Positions 25,693 to 34,986 of a stretch of 64,000 nt of DNA are shown piece after piece. This stretch comes from Streptomyces roseirectus (GTDB lineage Bacteria; Actinomycetota; Actinomycetes; Streptomycetales; Streptomycetaceae), in NCBI RefSeq assembly GCF_014489635.1, contig NZ_CP060828.1, positions 7,630,001 to 7,694,000 on the forward strand, written 5' to 3'. The notes under the pieces were generated by a model. It searched no databases. It was not told the origin of the DNA and saw nothing but the letters and a program-made list of their open reading frames with translations. How positions within the stretch are numbered: the first letter of the stretch is position 1; each line of letters opens with the position of its first letter. The position numbers and the translations under genes were made by a program.

Positions 25693-26376
25693 ATGCTGAA
25701 CAAGTACGCGCGTGCGTTCTTCACGCGTGTCCTCACACCGTTCGCCGCGTTTCTGATCAGGCGGGGCGTCAGCCCCGACACGGTCACGCTGATCGGCACG
25801 GCGGGTGTGATCGCGGGCGCGCTGGTCTTCTTCCCCCGTGGCGAGTTCTTCTGGGGCACGATCGTCATCACCCTGTTCGTGTTCTCCGACCTGGTCGACG
25901 GGAACATGGCCCGCCAGCTCGGCCGCTCCAGCCGCTGGGGCGCCTTCCTGGACTCCACGCTCGACCGCGTCGCCGACGGCGCGATCTTCGGCGGGTTCGC
26001 CCTCTGGTACGCGGGCAACGGCGACGACAACGTCCTGTGCGCGGTGTCGATCTTCTGCCTGGCGAGCGGCCAGGTCGTGTCGTACACGAAGGCGCGGGGC
26101 GAGTCCATCGGCCTCCCGGTGGCCGTCAACGGCCTCGTGGAGCGCGCGGAGCGCCTGGTGGTCTCCCTGGTCGCCGCCGGCCTTGCCGGGCTCCACGCGT
26201 TCGGCGTGCCCGGCATCCAGTACCTGCTGCCGGTCGCCCTGTGGATCGTCGCCGTCGGCAGCCTCGTCACCCTCGTCCAGCGGGTCGTCACGGTCCGCCG
26301 CGAGTCCGCCGAGGCGGACGCCGCCGCCCAGCACGCGGGCGCCGGGGAGACGCAGGGGACCGAGGCCGCGAAGTGA
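25693..26376 (+). CDS. pgsA: Phosphatidylinositol phosphate synthase (CDP-alcohol phosphatidyltransferase)
   Basis: A 227-residue integral membrane enzyme. The family signature is complete: D66-x2-D69-G-x2-A-R-x8-G83-x3-D87-x3-D91. Context with PatA- and PimA-like genes points to transfer of inositol phosphate to CDP-diacylglycerol, the entry step to phosphatidylinositol and its mannosides, rather than phosphatidylglycerol phosphate synthesis. The C-terminal 25 residues are a polar Ala/Glu tail. A TACGAT -10 at 25631-25636 gives a leader of about 50 nt. The gene is joined to the next by a GTGA overlap. Confidence 0.88.
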   Translation: MLNKYARAFFTRVLTPFAAFLIRRGVSPDTVTLIGTAGVIAGALVFFPRGEFFWGTIVITLFVFSDLVDGNMARQLGRSSRWGAFLDSTLDRVADGAIFGGFALWYAGNGDDNVLCAVSIFCLASGQVVSYTKARGESIGLPVAVNGLVERAERLVVSLVAAGLAGLHAFGVPGIQYLLPVALWIVAVGSLVTLVQRVVTVRRESAEADAAAQHAGAGETQGTEAAK

Positions 26377-27281
26377 GCGCCCGCGACAGGCTCACCGACG
26401 CGCTGTACGGCGCCGGCTGGGCCGGCGTCAGGAAACTCCCCGAGCCCGTCGCCGTCCGGCTGGGGCAGGCCATCGCCGACCTCGCCTGGCGCAGGCGCGG
26501 CAAGGGCGTCCTGCGGCTGGAGAGCAACTACGCGCGCGTGGTGCCAGACGCGAGCCCCGAGCGGCTTCGGGAGCTGTCGCGCGCGGGCATGCGCTCGTAC
26601 CTGCGCTACTGGATGGAGTCCTTCCGTCTGCCCGCGTGGAGCGAGGAGCGCGTCAAGGGCGGCTTCGACCCCAAGGACCTCCACCACCTCACCGACGGCC
26701 TCGCCTCCGGCAAGGGCGTCGTCCTCGCGCTGCCCCACATGGCGAACTGGGACCTCGCGGGCGCCTGGGTCACCACGAAACTCGGGACCCGGTTCACCAC
26801 GGTGGCCGAACGCCTCAAGCCCGAGACCCTGTACGACCGGTTCGTCGTCTACCGCGAAGGGCTCGGCATGGAGGTCCTGCCGCACAGCGGCGGCACCGCC
26901 TTCGGCACCCTCGCCCGGCGCCTGCGCGACGGCGGCCTCGTCTGCCTCGTCGCCGAACGCGACCTGTCCAAGTCCGGCGTCGAGGTGACGTTCTTCGGCG
27001 AGCGGACCCGCATCCCGGCCGGGCCCGCGCTGCTCGCCCAGCAGACCGGCGCGCTGCTGCTGCCGGTGACGCTCTGGTACGACGACACGGCCGTCATGCG
27101 AGGACAGGTACATCCCCCGATCGAGGTACCCGAGTCAGGTACGCGGGACGAGAAGACGTCTGTCATGGCACAGGCGCTGGCAGACGTCTTCGCCTCGGGT
27201 ATCGCCGACCATCCGGAGGACTGGCACATGCTGCAACGGCTGTGGCTCACCGACCTGGACCCCGCGAGGGGGCCCGCGTGA
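26373..27281 (+). CDS. Phosphatidylinositol mannoside acyltransferase (PatA-like)
   Basis: A 302-residue acyltransferase of the HtrB/LpxL superfamily. The catalytic H122-x4-D127 is in LPHMANWDL, and a conserved AERDLSKSGVEVTFFG block follows at about 190-210. Placed between PIP synthase and PimA, it most likely acylates phosphatidylinositol mannosides at the cytosolic membrane face, as PatA does in mycobacteria. The GTG start overlaps the upstream TGA, and its own stop overlaps the next GTG. The three genes form one coupled operon. Confidence 0.87.
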   Translation: MSARDRLTDALYGAGWAGVRKLPEPVAVRLGQAIADLAWRRRGKGVLRLESNYARVVPDASPERLRELSRAGMRSYLRYWMESFRLPAWSEERVKGGFDPKDLHHLTDGLASGKGVVLALPHMANWDLAGAWVTTKLGTRFTTVAERLKPETLYDRFVVYREGLGMEVLPHSGGTAFGTLARRLRDGGLVCLVAERDLSKSGVEVTFFGERTRIPAGPALLAQQTGALLLPVTLWYDDTAVMRGQVHPPIEVPESGTRDEKTSVMAQALADVFASGIADHPEDWHMLQRLWLTDLDPARGPA

Positions 27282-28444
27282 GGATCGGGATCGTCTGCCC
27301 GTACTCCTGGGACGTGCCGGGCGGCGTCCAGTTCCACATCCGCGACCTCGCGGAGTACTTCATCCGCCAGGGACACGAGGTCTCCGTACTGGCCCCGGCC
27401 GACGACGACACCCCCCTCCCGCCGTACGTCGTCTCCGCCGGCCGCGCGGTGCCCGTCCCGTACAACGGCTCGGTGGCCCGCCTCAACTTCGGCTTCCTGA
27501 GCGCCGCGCGCGTACGCCGCTGGCTGCACGACGGCGCGTTCGACGTCGTCCACATCCACGAGCCGACGTCCCCGTCGCTGGGGCTGCTGACGTGCTGGGC
27601 GGCGCAGGGGCCGATGGTCGCCACGTTCCACACGTCCAACCCGCGCTCGCGCGCCATGATCGCCGCGTACTCGATCCTCCAGGCCGCGCTGGAGAAGATC
27701 AGCGCGCGGATCGCCGTCAGCGAGTACGCGCGGCGCACGCTGGTGGAACACCTCGGCGGTGACGCGGTCGTCATCCCCAACGGGGTCGACGTCGACTTCT
27801 TCGCCCGTGCCGAGCCGCGGGCCGAGTGGCAGGGGGAGACGCTGGGCTTCATCGGCCGCATCGACGAACCCCGCAAGGGGCTGCCGGTGCTGGTGAAGGC
27901 GCTCCCGCGGATCTTCGCTGAGCGGCCCGGCGCGCGCCTGCTGATCGCTGGGCGCGGTGACGAGGAGGAGGCCGTCGCCGACCTCCCCGCCGAGCTGCGA
28001 TCCCGGGTCGAATTCCTCGGCATGGTCTCCGACGAGGACAAGGCACGCCTGCTGCGCAGCATCGACCTCTACATCGCGCCCAACACCGGCGGCGAGAGCT
28101 TCGGCATCATCCTCGTCGAGGCGATGTCCGCCGGCGCGCCCGTCCTCGCCTCCGACCTCGACGCGTTCGCGCAGGTGCTGGACCAGGGCGGCGCCGGGGA
28201 GCTGTTCACCAACGAGAACCCCGACGCCCTCGCCGACGCCGCGATCCGCCTCCTCGGCGACCCCGACAGACGCGCCGAACTCCGCGAACGGGGCAGCACC
28301 CACGTCCGCCGCTTCGACTGGTCCACGGTCGGCGCGGACATCCTGTCGGTCTACGAGACGGTGACCGCGGGAGCGGCGGCTGTGGCGGCGGACGAGAGAA
28401 CGGGGGGCGGGCTGAGGGCACGGTTGGGGTTGGCGCGGGACTGA
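27278..28444 (+). CDS. pimA: Phosphatidylinositol alpha-mannosyltransferase (GT4)
   Basis: A 388-residue GT-B glycosyltransferase that adds the first mannose from GDP-mannose to phosphatidylinositol. The N-terminal domain shows PYSWDVPGGVQFHIRDLAE, with the GGV loop seen in PimA, and HIHEPTSPSLG. The C-terminal domain holds FIGRIDEPRKGL and the donor-binding GGESFGIILVEAMSAG with its E-x7-E pair. The GTG start overlaps the preceding stop. The last 30 residues are variable and low in complexity. The gene is followed by a G-rich non-coding region. Confidence 0.93.
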   Translation: MRIGIVCPYSWDVPGGVQFHIRDLAEYFIRQGHEVSVLAPADDDTPLPPYVVSAGRAVPVPYNGSVARLNFGFLSAARVRRWLHDGAFDVVHIHEPTSPSLGLLTCWAAQGPMVATFHTSNPRSRAMIAAYSILQAALEKISARIAVSEYARRTLVEHLGGDAVVIPNGVDVDFFARAEPRAEWQGETLGFIGRIDEPRKGLPVLVKALPRIFAERPGARLLIAGRGDEEEAVADLPAELRSRVEFLGMVSDEDKARLLRSIDLYIAPNTGGESFGIILVEAMSAGAPVLASDLDAFAQVLDQGGAGELFTNENPDALADAAIRLLGDPDRRAELRERGSTHVRRFDWSTVGADILSVYETVTAGAAAVAADERTGGGLRARLGLARD

Positions 28445-28936
28445 GGGGGCGGGGGCTTGGCCGGTGTGTGGGCGGGGGCGCGCGCCGGGTGAGTTGCGGG
28501 GCTGGCCGGCACGGGGGCGAGCCGGGTGAGGTTGCGGGGCTGGCCGGAGCGGGGGCGAAGGCCGGGTGGGGGATTGGGGGCGATCGTTGGGCGGGTTGTG
28601 AGTGCGGCCGTACAGGGCCGGGGAGGGGGCGCGGTTGTGGGCGGGCTGGCCTGGCGAGGGGGTGAGGTGCGGGCGTGACCGGTGCTGGGCTGAGCGGCGA
28701 GGAGAGGGGGCGGGACTGCGGGAACCGGAGCTGATGGCCCGGCGATGTTCTCCCGGCGCGCGACCCTGCGGCTGACCCACGTCCGCCCCCGCGCCCCCAC
28801 GCCCAGCCCTCACGCCTCCGTCACCAGCTCTTGAGCCTCCGCGACCAACTACCGCGCCTCCGTGGCCAACCACCACGCCCCCGCGACCCGCCTCCGCACC
28901 GGCCCCACGCCCCCCGGCCCGCTACCCTTGCCGCCC
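28445..28936. repeat. Non-coding region with G-rich and 21-bp tandem repeats
   Basis: This 492-bp interval holds no convincing gene. The first part is G-rich on the plus strand. A unit of about 38 bp starting CCGGGTGAG occurs twice in tandem (28485-28521 and 28522-28560). The composition flips to C-rich after about 28730. Four copies of a 21-bp unit starting GCCTCCG or GCCCCCG begin at 28814, 28835, 28856 and 28877. The period is seven codons and is in frame with the GTG at 28937, but the first copy contains TGA. Confidence 0.65.
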
Positions 28937-29473
28937 GTGACCGCAACCCTGATCTGGACCCTCGCGATCCTCGCGGCGATCGGCCTCTACCTGAGCTGGA
29001 CGGCGGGCAGACTCGACCGCCTCCACGCCCGTATCGACGCGGCCCGCGCCGCCCTCGACGCCCAGTTGCTGCGCCGGGCCTCGGTCACCCAGGAACTGGC
29101 CACCTCCGGCGTCCTGGACCCGGCGGCCTCGATCGTCCTGTACGAGGCCGCGCACGCGGCGAGGCAGGCGGAGGAAGAGCAGCGCGAGGTGGCCGAGAGC
29201 GAACTCACCCAGGCCCTGCGCGCGGTCTTCGCGGACCCCGACCAACTGGACGAGGTCAAGGACGCCCCCGGCGGCGAGGCAGCCGCCCACGAACTCACCG
29301 AAGCCGTCCGCCGAGTCCCCCTGGCCCGCCGCTTCCACAACGACGCCGTAGGCGCCGCCCGCCGCCTCCGCCAACACCGCAAGGTCCGCTGGTTCCACCT
29401 CGCCGGCCACGCCCCCTTCCCGATGGCCTTCGAAATGGACGACGAGCCCCCGGCGGTCCTGGCAGAACGGTGA
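28937..29473 (+). CDS. Single-pass, LemA-like membrane-anchored protein
   Basis: A 178-residue protein with one N-terminal helix (about 3-22), then a long helical region starting RLDRLHARIDAARAALDAQL. That heptad-like pattern resembles LemA-family proteins, a weak resemblance made by eye. A basic RRFHNDAVGAARRLR segment and the ending FPMAFEMDDEPP follow. The start was taken as GTG 28937, where the membrane helix begins. An in-frame GTG at 28862 would prefix proline-rich repeat-derived residues. The stop overlaps the next gene by GTGA. Function is unknown. Confidence 0.7.
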   Translation: MTATLIWTLAILAAIGLYLSWTAGRLDRLHARIDAARAALDAQLLRRASVTQELATSGVLDPAASIVLYEAAHAARQAEEEQREVAESELTQALRAVFADPDQLDEVKDAPGGEAAAHELTEAVRRVPLARRFHNDAVGAARRLRQHRKVRWFHLAGHAPFPMAFEMDDEPPAVLAER

Positions 29474-29901
29474 CGGACACACGCCACCGCATCCCCCTGG
29501 ACCCCGAGGGCTCCGACACCGGCTGGGTCTGCGTGATCGTCGCGGCCCCCACCGGCGTCGTCTACGAAGCACAGGGCGGCGGCCACGCGTGCGTGCCGTA
29601 CGAGCAGGAGGGCTACTTGATCCCCCTGTTCGTCTCCGACGCCGACAGCGACCTGAGGACCCTCTTCGCCCGCGCCCCGAAGGGCCGGGGAGCGCCCGGC
29701 CGGATCTGGCAGCCCGCCCTCCTGGACCGCCTGAGGACGGCTGTGTCCGACCTGTACCTCTACGCCTCGGCGAACCGCGACGACACCTGGCCCGCGCAGC
29801 TGGTCCTGGACGAGGCCAGGCTGGCGGAAGCGGACGAGGCATGGGTCCCCGTCCTCACCCCGGACGGCCCCGGCACCCTTGTGTGGGCCAACTCCGACTG
29901 A
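29470..29901 (+). CDS. Small DUF6210-like protein
   Basis: A 143-residue soluble protein containing [19 protein letters not shown] and [10 protein letters not shown], which resembles the actinobacterial DUF6210 family as I remember it. No catalytic motif is evident. It is translationally coupled to the LemA-like gene (GTG overlapping TGA), suggesting linked roles. Distance and a fresh leader separate it from pdxS. Confidence 0.65.
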   Translation: MTDTRHRIPLDPEGSDTGWVCVIVAAPTGVVYEAQGGGHACVPYEQEGYLIPLFVSDADSDLRTLFARAPKGRGAPGRIWQPALLDRLRTAVSDLYLYASANRDDTWPAQLVLDEARLAEADEAWVPVLTPDGPGTLVWANSD

Positions 29902-30016
29902 CCCGAAAAGATCCACCGCGTCACTATTGGCCCTTGCTGTGGACCGGTCGGTGGGAGTTTCCTCGTGGCTGAAGAACCACCCTCTGAGAACCCCCTTTCA
30001 CTTCAGTGAGGTCCCC

Positions 30017-30922
30017 GTGTCCAGCAGTGAGAAGCAGGCCCCCGAGATCGGCACCGCGCGCGTGAAGCGCGGGATGGCTGAGCAGCTCAAGGGCGGCGTG
30101 ATCATGGACGTCGTGACGCCGGAGCAGGCGAAGATCGCGGAGGACGCGGGGGCCGTCGCCGTGATGGCGTTGGAGAGGGTGCCGGCTGACATCCGCAAGG
30201 ACGGCGGTGTGGCTCGGATGTCCGATCCGGACATGATCGAGGGCATCATCGAGGCCGTGTCGATCCCGGTCATGGCGAAGTCGCGGATCGGGCACTTCGT
30301 CGAGGCCCAGGTGCTCCAGTCCCTCGGCGTCGACTACATCGACGAGTCCGAGGTCCTGACCCCGGCCGACGAGGTCAACCACAGCGACAAGTGGGCGTTC
30401 ACGACCCCCTTCGTCTGCGGCGCCACCAACCTCGGCGAGGCCCTGCGCCGCATCGCCGAGGGCGCCGCGATGATCCGATCGAAGGGCGAGGCCGGCACCG
30501 GCAACGTCGTCGAGGCGGTCCGCCACCTGCGTCAGATCAAGAACGAGATAGCCCGCCTGCGCGGCTACGACAACAACGAGCTGTACGCCGCCGCGAAGGA
30601 CCTGCGCGCCCCCTACGAGCTGGTCAAGGAGGTCGCCGAACTCGGCAAGCTCCCGGTCGTCCTGTTCTCCGCGGGCGGCGTCGCCACCCCCGCCGACGCC
30701 GCGCTCATGCGCCAGCTCGGCGCCGAGGGCGTCTTCGTCGGCTCCGGCATCTTCAAGTCCGGCGACCCCGCCAAGCGCGCCGCCGCCATCGTCAAGGCGA
30801 CCACCTTCTACGACGACCCGAAGATCGTCGCGGACGCCTCCCGCAACCTCGGCGAGGCCATGGTCGGCATCAACTGCGACACCCTCCCCGAGACCGAGCG
30901 CTACGCCAACCGCGGCTGGTAA
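30017..30922 (+). CDS. pdxS: Pyridoxal 5'-phosphate synthase subunit PdxS
   Basis: A 301-residue (beta/alpha)8 barrel that joins ribose 5-phosphate, glyceraldehyde 3-phosphate and ammonia into PLP. Key residues are visible: D31 in [10 protein letters not shown], the Schiff-base lysine K88 in [10 protein letters not shown], and the second lysine in [10 protein letters not shown]. The ammonia comes from PdxT, encoded six bases downstream. GTG 30017 follows GTGAGG. The frame could extend upstream into non-conserved sequence. Confidence 0.97.
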   Translation: MSSSEKQAPEIGTARVKRGMAEQLKGGVIMDVVTPEQAKIAEDAGAVAVMALERVPADIRKDGGVARMSDPDMIEGIIEAVSIPVMAKSRIGHFVEAQVLQSLGVDYIDESEVLTPADEVNHSDKWAFTTPFVCGATNLGEALRRIAEGAAMIRSKGEAGTGNVVEAVRHLRQIKNEIARLRGYDNNELYAAAKDLRAPYELVKEVAELGKLPVVLFSAGGVATPADAALMRQLGAEGVFVGSGIFKSGDPAKRAAAIVKATTFYDDPKIVADASRNLGEAMVGINCDTLPETERYANRGW

Positions 30923-30928
30923 CCACCG

Positions 30929-31534
30929 ATGACCACTCCCGTGATCGGGGTCCTCGCGCTCCAGGGCGACGTACGGGAACACCTCGTCGCCCTGGCCGCG
31001 GCCGACGCCGTGGCCAGACCGGTCCGCCGCCCGGACGAACTCGCCGGGGTCGACGGCCTCGTCCTGCCCGGCGGCGAGTCCACGACCATCTCGAAACTCG
31101 CCGTCCTGTTCGGCCTGATGGAGCCCCTGCGCGCACGCGTACGCGCGGGGATGCCGGTCTACGGCACCTGCGCGGGCCTCATCCTCCTCGCCGACAAGAT
31201 CCTCGACCCGCGCTCGGGCCAGGAGACCGTCGGCGGCATCGACATGATCGTCCGCCGTAACGCCTTCGGCCGGCAGAACGAGTCCTTCGAGGCGTCCGTC
31301 GACGTCAAGGGCGTGGCCGGCGGCCCCGTGGACGGCGTCTTCATCCGCGCCCCCTGGGTCGAGTCCGTCGGCGCCCGCGCGGAAGTCCTCGCCGGGCACG
31401 ACGGCCACATCGTCGCCGTCCGCCAGGACAACGCGCTCGCCACGTCCTTCCACCCGGAGCTGACCGGCGACCACCGCGTGCACGCGCTCTTTGTCGACAT
31501 GGTGCGCGTGAACGGGGTGACGGAGTCCTTGTAG
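30929..31534 (+). CDS. pdxT: Pyridoxal 5'-phosphate synthase glutaminase subunit PdxT
   Basis: A 201-residue class I glutaminase that supplies ammonia to the PdxS barrel. The catalytic triad is present: C81 (YGTCAGL), H175 and E177 ([11 protein letters not shown]). The oxyanion loop LPGGESTTI lies at about 46-54. It shares an operon with pdxS. The promoter of the next gene overlaps its 3' end. Confidence 0.97.
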   Translation: MTTPVIGVLALQGDVREHLVALAAADAVARPVRRPDELAGVDGLVLPGGESTTISKLAVLFGLMEPLRARVRAGMPVYGTCAGLILLADKILDPRSGQETVGGIDMIVRRNAFGRQNESFEASVDVKGVAGGPVDGVFIRAPWVESVGARAEVLAGHDGHIVAVRQDNALATSFHPELTGDHRVHALFVDMVRVNGVTESL

Positions 31535-31537
31535 GAT
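31509..31537 (+). promoter_or_regulatory. yebC promoter inside the pdxT 3' end
   Basis: TGAACG (31509-31514), 17 bp, then TAGGAT (31532-31537), the consensus actinobacterial -10. The predicted start is about 40 bases before the yebC ATG. Confidence 0.55.
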
Positions 31538-31583
31538 CGCTGGCGATCGTTGTTCGGATGGGTTACGCGAAGGAGACAGGCAG

Positions 31584-32336
31584 ATGTCCGGCCACTCTAA
31601 ATGGGCTACGACGAAGCACAAGAAGGCCGTGATCGACGCCAAGCGCGGCAAGCTCTTCGCGAAGCTGATCAAGAACATCGAGGTCGCGGCGCGCATGGGC
31701 GGCGTCGACATCGAGGGCAACCCGACGCTCTACGACGCCATCCAGAAGGCGAAGAAGCAGTCGGTCCCGAACAAGAACATCGACTCCGCGGTCAAGCGCG
31801 GCGGCGGCCTCGAGGCCGGCGGCGCCGATTACGAGACGATCATGTACGAGGGTTACGGCCCCAACGGTGTCGCGGTGCTCATCGAGTGCCTGACCGACAA
31901 CCGCAACCGCGCCGCCTCCGACGTCCGCGTCGCCATGACCCGCAACGGCGGCAGCATGGCCGACCCCGGTTCGGTGTCGTACCTCTTCAACCGCAAGGGC
32001 GTCATCATCGTCCCCAAGGGGGAGCTGACCGAGGACGACGTCCTCGGGGCCGTCCTCGACGCCGGTGCCGAAGAAGTCAACGACCTGGGCGAGTCCTTCG
32101 AGGTCCTCAGCGAGGCCACCGACCTGGTCGCCGTCCGCACGGCCCTCCAGGACGCCGGCATCGACTACGACTCCGCCGACTCCAACTTCGTCCCGACCAT
32201 GCAGGTCGAACTCGACGAAGAGGGCGCCCGCAAGATCTTCAAGCTGATCGACGCGCTGGAGGACAGCGACGACGTGCAGAACGTCTTCGCGAATTTTGAT
32301 GTGAGCGACGAGGTCATGGAGAAGGTCGACGCCTGA
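31584..32336 (+). CDS. yebC: YebC/PmpR-family protein
   Basis: A 250-residue YebC-family protein of standard length. It opens [23 protein letters not shown], with [11 protein letters not shown] and the [17 protein letters not shown] core. Family members have been described as DNA-binding regulators and more recently as translation factors acting on proline-rich stretches. It precedes the ruv cluster, an arrangement conserved in many bacteria, but a terminator and a damage-type promoter separate it from ruvC here. The ATG has GAAGGAGA upstream. Confidence 0.95.
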   Translation: MSGHSKWATTKHKKAVIDAKRGKLFAKLIKNIEVAARMGGVDIEGNPTLYDAIQKAKKQSVPNKNIDSAVKRGGGLEAGGADYETIMYEGYGPNGVAVLIECLTDNRNRAASDVRVAMTRNGGSMADPGSVSYLFNRKGVIIVPKGELTEDDVLGAVLDAGAEEVNDLGESFEVLSEATDLVAVRTALQDAGIDYDSADSNFVPTMQVELDEEGARKIFKLIDALEDSDDVQNVFANFDVSDEVMEKVDA

Positions 32337-32354
32337 GCCGACCCCGGTACGTGA

Positions 32355-32386
32355 ACGGGCCGACGGGACACACCCCGTCGGCCCGT
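32355..32386 (+). terminator. yebC terminator
   Basis: A 13-bp perfect stem (32355-32367 with 32374-32386) between yebC and the ruvC promoter. Confidence 0.85.
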
Positions 32387-32400
32387 CGTCATGTCGGCCG

Positions 32401-32423
32401 TTGTCAGTGGCAGCGGATAGCCT
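32401..32423 (+). promoter_or_regulatory. PafBC/RecA-NDp-type DNA-damage promoter of ruvCAB
   Basis: TTGTCAGTG (32401-32409), eight bases, then TAGCCT (32418-32423). This matches the RecA-NDp motif known from mycobacteria and Streptomyces, where PafBC activates LexA-independent DNA-damage genes. The predicted start is near 32430, about 24 bases before the ruvC GTG. Confidence 0.8.
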
Positions 32424-32453
32424 GCACAAACAGGTGAGCGAAGGGAGGGCGTG

Positions 32454-33011
32454 GTGAGGGTACTTGGGGTCGACCCCGGGCTCACGCGATGCGGCGTCGG
32501 CGTCGTCGAGGGCGTCGCCGGGCGGCCGTTGACCATGGTCGGGGTCGGTGTCGTCCGTACGCCCGCCGACGCCGAGCTGAGCCACCGCCTGCTCGCCGTC
32601 GAGGAGGGCATCGAGCAGTGGCTCGACGAGCACCGCCCCGAATTCGTCGCCGTGGAGCGCGTGTTCAGCCAGCACAACGTCCGTACGGTGATGGGCACGG
32701 CCCAGGCCAGCGCCGTCGCGATGCTGTGCGCGGCCCGCCGGGGCATCCCCGTCGCCCTGCACACGCCGAGCGAGGTCAAGGCCGCCGTCACCGGCAGCGG
32801 GCGCGCGGACAAGGCGCAGGTCGGCGCGATGGTGACCCGCCTGCTGAGGCTCGCCGCACCCCCCAAGCCCGCCGACGCGGCCGACGCCCTCGCCCTCGCC
32901 ATCTGCCACATCTGGCGTGCCCCCGCGCAGAACCGCCTGCGACAGGCCGTCGCCCAGAACCGTCTCCAGCAGGCCGTCGCCCTGCACGCCTCGAAAGGCC
33001 GTACGACATGA
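32454..33011 (+). CDS. ruvC: Holliday junction resolvase RuvC
   Basis: A 185-residue endonuclease that cuts Holliday junctions delivered by RuvAB. The first catalytic aspartate (D7) is in [11 protein letters not shown], the central glutamate in VAVERVF, and the terminal acidic pair in [17 protein letters not shown] 32454 fits the GGGAGG site better than GTG 32451. The C-terminus contains a nine-residue tandem duplication (QNRLRQAVA then QNRLQQAVA), encoded by 27-bp direct repeats at 32928-32954 and 32955-32981. The stop overlaps ruvA by ATGA. Confidence 0.96.
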   Translation: MRVLGVDPGLTRCGVGVVEGVAGRPLTMVGVGVVRTPADAELSHRLLAVEEGIEQWLDEHRPEFVAVERVFSQHNVRTVMGTAQASAVAMLCAARRGIPVALHTPSEVKAAVTGSGRADKAQVGAMVTRLLRLAAPPKPADAADALALAICHIWRAPAQNRLRQAVAQNRLQQAVALHASKGRTT

Positions 33012-33613
33012 TCGCCTTCGTCACCGGCACGGTGGCCGCCCTCGCTCCCGACGCGGCCGTGGTCGAGGTCGGCGGCGTCGGCATGGCCGTCCAGTGCGCC
33101 CCTAACACCCTCGCGGGCCTGCGCGTCGGCCAGCAGGCCCGACTCGCGACCTCCCTGGTCGTGCGCGAGGACTCCCTCACGCTCTACGGCTTCGCGGACG
33201 ACGACGAGCGCCAGGTCTTCGAACTCCTCCAGACCGCCAGCGGCGTAGGCCCGCGCCTCGCCCAGTCGATGCTGGCCGTCCACACCCCCGACGCCCTGCG
33301 CCGGGCGGTCGCCACCGCCGACGAGAAGGCCCTCGTCGCCGTCCCCGGCATCGGCAAGAAGGGCGCCCAGAAACTCCTGATCGAGCTGAAGGACCGCCTG
33401 GGCGAACCGGTGGGCTCCCCGGCGATCGGCGCCCCGGTCAGCCAGAGCTGGCGCGACCAACTCCACGCCGCCCTCCTGGGCCTGGGCTACGCGACGAGGG
33501 AGGCGGACGAGGCGGTGGCCGCGGTCACGCCGCAGGCGGAGGCGGCAGAGGGTACCCCGCAGGTAGGACAGTTGCTGAAGGCGGCGCTGCAATCTCTGAA
33601 CAGGGCCAGGTAG
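33008..33613 (+). CDS. ruvA: Holliday junction DNA helicase subunit RuvA
   Basis: A 201-residue junction-binding protein. Domain I (OB fold, 1-65) starts [10 protein letters not shown]. Helix-hairpin-helix motifs follow around [14 protein letters not shown] and [12 protein letters not shown]. The C-terminal domain III (about 150-201) should contact RuvB. The start overlaps ruvC. Between ruvA and ruvB, 93 bp contain a copy of an intergenic repeat element. Confidence 0.97.
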   Translation: MIAFVTGTVAALAPDAAVVEVGGVGMAVQCAPNTLAGLRVGQQARLATSLVVREDSLTLYGFADDDERQVFELLQTASGVGPRLAQSMLAVHTPDALRRAVATADEKALVAVPGIGKKGAQKLLIELKDRLGEPVGSPAIGAPVSQSWRDQLHAALLGLGYATREADEAVAAVTPQAEAAEGTPQVGQLLKAALQSLNRAR

Positions 33614-33621
33614 TGGTCTTT

Positions 33622-33660
33622 TAGGGGCGCGGGGAACTGCGCGATCAACCACGACGAACC
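33622..33660 (+). repeat. Shared intergenic element, copy 1
   Basis: The core GGGGCGCGGGGAACTGCGCG starts at 33624, followed after a short variable stretch by CCACGACG. The same 23-base block (the core plus TA before and A after) recurs at 61068 and, inverted, at 63400. This copy begins nine bases past the ruvA stop, in the same sense as ruvA. Confidence 0.9.
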
Positions 33661-33706
33661 CGCACTCGCCACCGAACACCAACCCCCCAACCCCTGAGGC
33701 GCACCA

Positions 33707-34765
33707 ATGAACTGGGACGAAACGACCGACGAGGACCGACTGGTCGCCGCGTCGGCGGACCGCGAGGACCAAGCCGTCGAAGCCGCCCTCCGCCCCAAGG
33801 ACCTGGGCGAGTTCATCGGCCAGGAGAAGGTCAGGGAACAGCTCGACCTCGTCCTCAAGGCAGCCCGCGCCCGGGGCGCGACCGCCGACCACGTCCTCCT
33901 CTCCGGCGCACCCGGCCTCGGCAAGACCACCCTCTCGATGATCATCGCCGCCGAGATGGGCGCCCCGATCCGCATCACCAGCGGCCCGGCGATCCAGCAC
34001 GCGGGCGACCTGGCCGCGATCCTCTCCTCGCTCCAGGAGGGCGAGGTCCTGTTCCTCGACGAGATCCACCGCATGTCGAGGCCGGCCGAGGAGATGCTGT
34101 ACATGGCGATGGAGGACTTCCGGGTCGACGTGATCGTCGGCAAGGGCCCCGGCGCGACCGCGATCCCGCTGGAACTCCCCCCGTTCACCCTGGTCGGCGC
34201 GACGACGAGGGCCGGCCTGCTCCCGCCGCCCCTCAGGGACCGCTTCGGCTTCACCGCGCACATGGAGTTCTACGAACCGGCCGAACTCCAGCGGGTGGTG
34301 CACCGTTCGGCCAACCTCCTGGACGTCGAGATCGACGCGGCCGGCGCCGCGGAGATCGCCGGCCGCTCCCGCGGCACCCCGCGCATCGCGAACCGCCTGC
34401 TGCGCCGCGTCCGCGACTACGCGCAGGTCAAGGCGGACGGCGTGATCACGAGGGACATCGCGGGCGCGGCCCTGAAGGTGTACGAGGTGGACGGCCGGGG
34501 CCTGGACCGGCTGGACCGCGCGGTCCTGGAGGCGTTGCTGAAACTGTTCGGCGGCGGACCGGTGGGCCTGTCGACGCTGGCGGTCGCGGTGGGGGAGGAG
34601 CGGGAGACGGTGGAGGAGGTCGCCGAGCCGTTCCTGGTGCGGGAGGGCCTGCTGGCCCGCACCCCCAGGGGCCGGGTCGCGACGCCGGCGGCCTGGGTGC
34701 ACCTGGGTCTGACCCCGCCCCGGCAGGCGGCGGGCGGCGGCCAGCAGGAGATGTTCGGCGCATGA
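33707..34765 (+). CDS. ruvB: Holliday junction branch-migration ATPase RuvB
   Basis: A 352-residue AAA+ motor. Walker A is GAPGLGKTT and Walker B is [10 protein letters not shown], with sensor and arginine-finger regions ([17 protein letters not shown]) and a C-terminal winged-helix domain with [15 protein letters not shown]. It completes the ruvCAB set and is probably read from the damage-type promoter ahead of ruvC. The ATG lies 93 bp after ruvA. Confidence 0.97.
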   Translation: MNWDETTDEDRLVAASADREDQAVEAALRPKDLGEFIGQEKVREQLDLVLKAARARGATADHVLLSGAPGLGKTTLSMIIAAEMGAPIRITSGPAIQHAGDLAAILSSLQEGEVLFLDEIHRMSRPAEEMLYMAMEDFRVDVIVGKGPGATAIPLELPPFTLVGATTRAGLLPPPLRDRFGFTAHMEFYEPAELQRVVHRSANLLDVEIDAAGAAEIAGRSRGTPRIANRLLRRVRDYAQVKADGVITRDIAGAALKVYEVDGRGLDRLDRAVLEALLKLFGGGPVGLSTLAVAVGEERETVEEVAEPFLVREGLLARTPRGRVATPAAWVHLGLTPPRQAAGGGQQEMFGA

Positions 34766-34891
34766 CAATATCCTGACCGTTCCTCACCGCCGCATCACAG
34801 CCGAGACACGGCTCGATCACCGGCGAAGGTATTGGCCGGGTAAGGAACCCAGGTGCCATGCTGAACGTTGTTCCCTGTACGCGGACTCGCT

Positions 34892-34926
34892 TAGACTCCG
34901 CCGATGCCGCCCTCGTCGGCGGCATC
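34892..34926 (+). promoter_or_regulatory. yajC promoter -10 and 5'-end hairpin
   Basis: TAGACT (34892-34897) predicts a start near 34904. A perfect 9-bp stem with a 6-nt loop (34903-34911 with 34918-34926) begins at that point, so the yajC-sec mRNA would start with a hairpin. Such structures can stabilise mRNA or influence translation. Confidence 0.5.
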
Positions 34927-34986
34927 CGAAATCCCCCATCCATCAGGCCGCTCACCAACGCGGTCGTGTGAAGGAAGTTCCGACCC

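Noticed and set aside
28814..28897. Possible CRISPR array
   Set aside because: The 21-bp units are contiguous with no unique spacers, and no cas gene is present.
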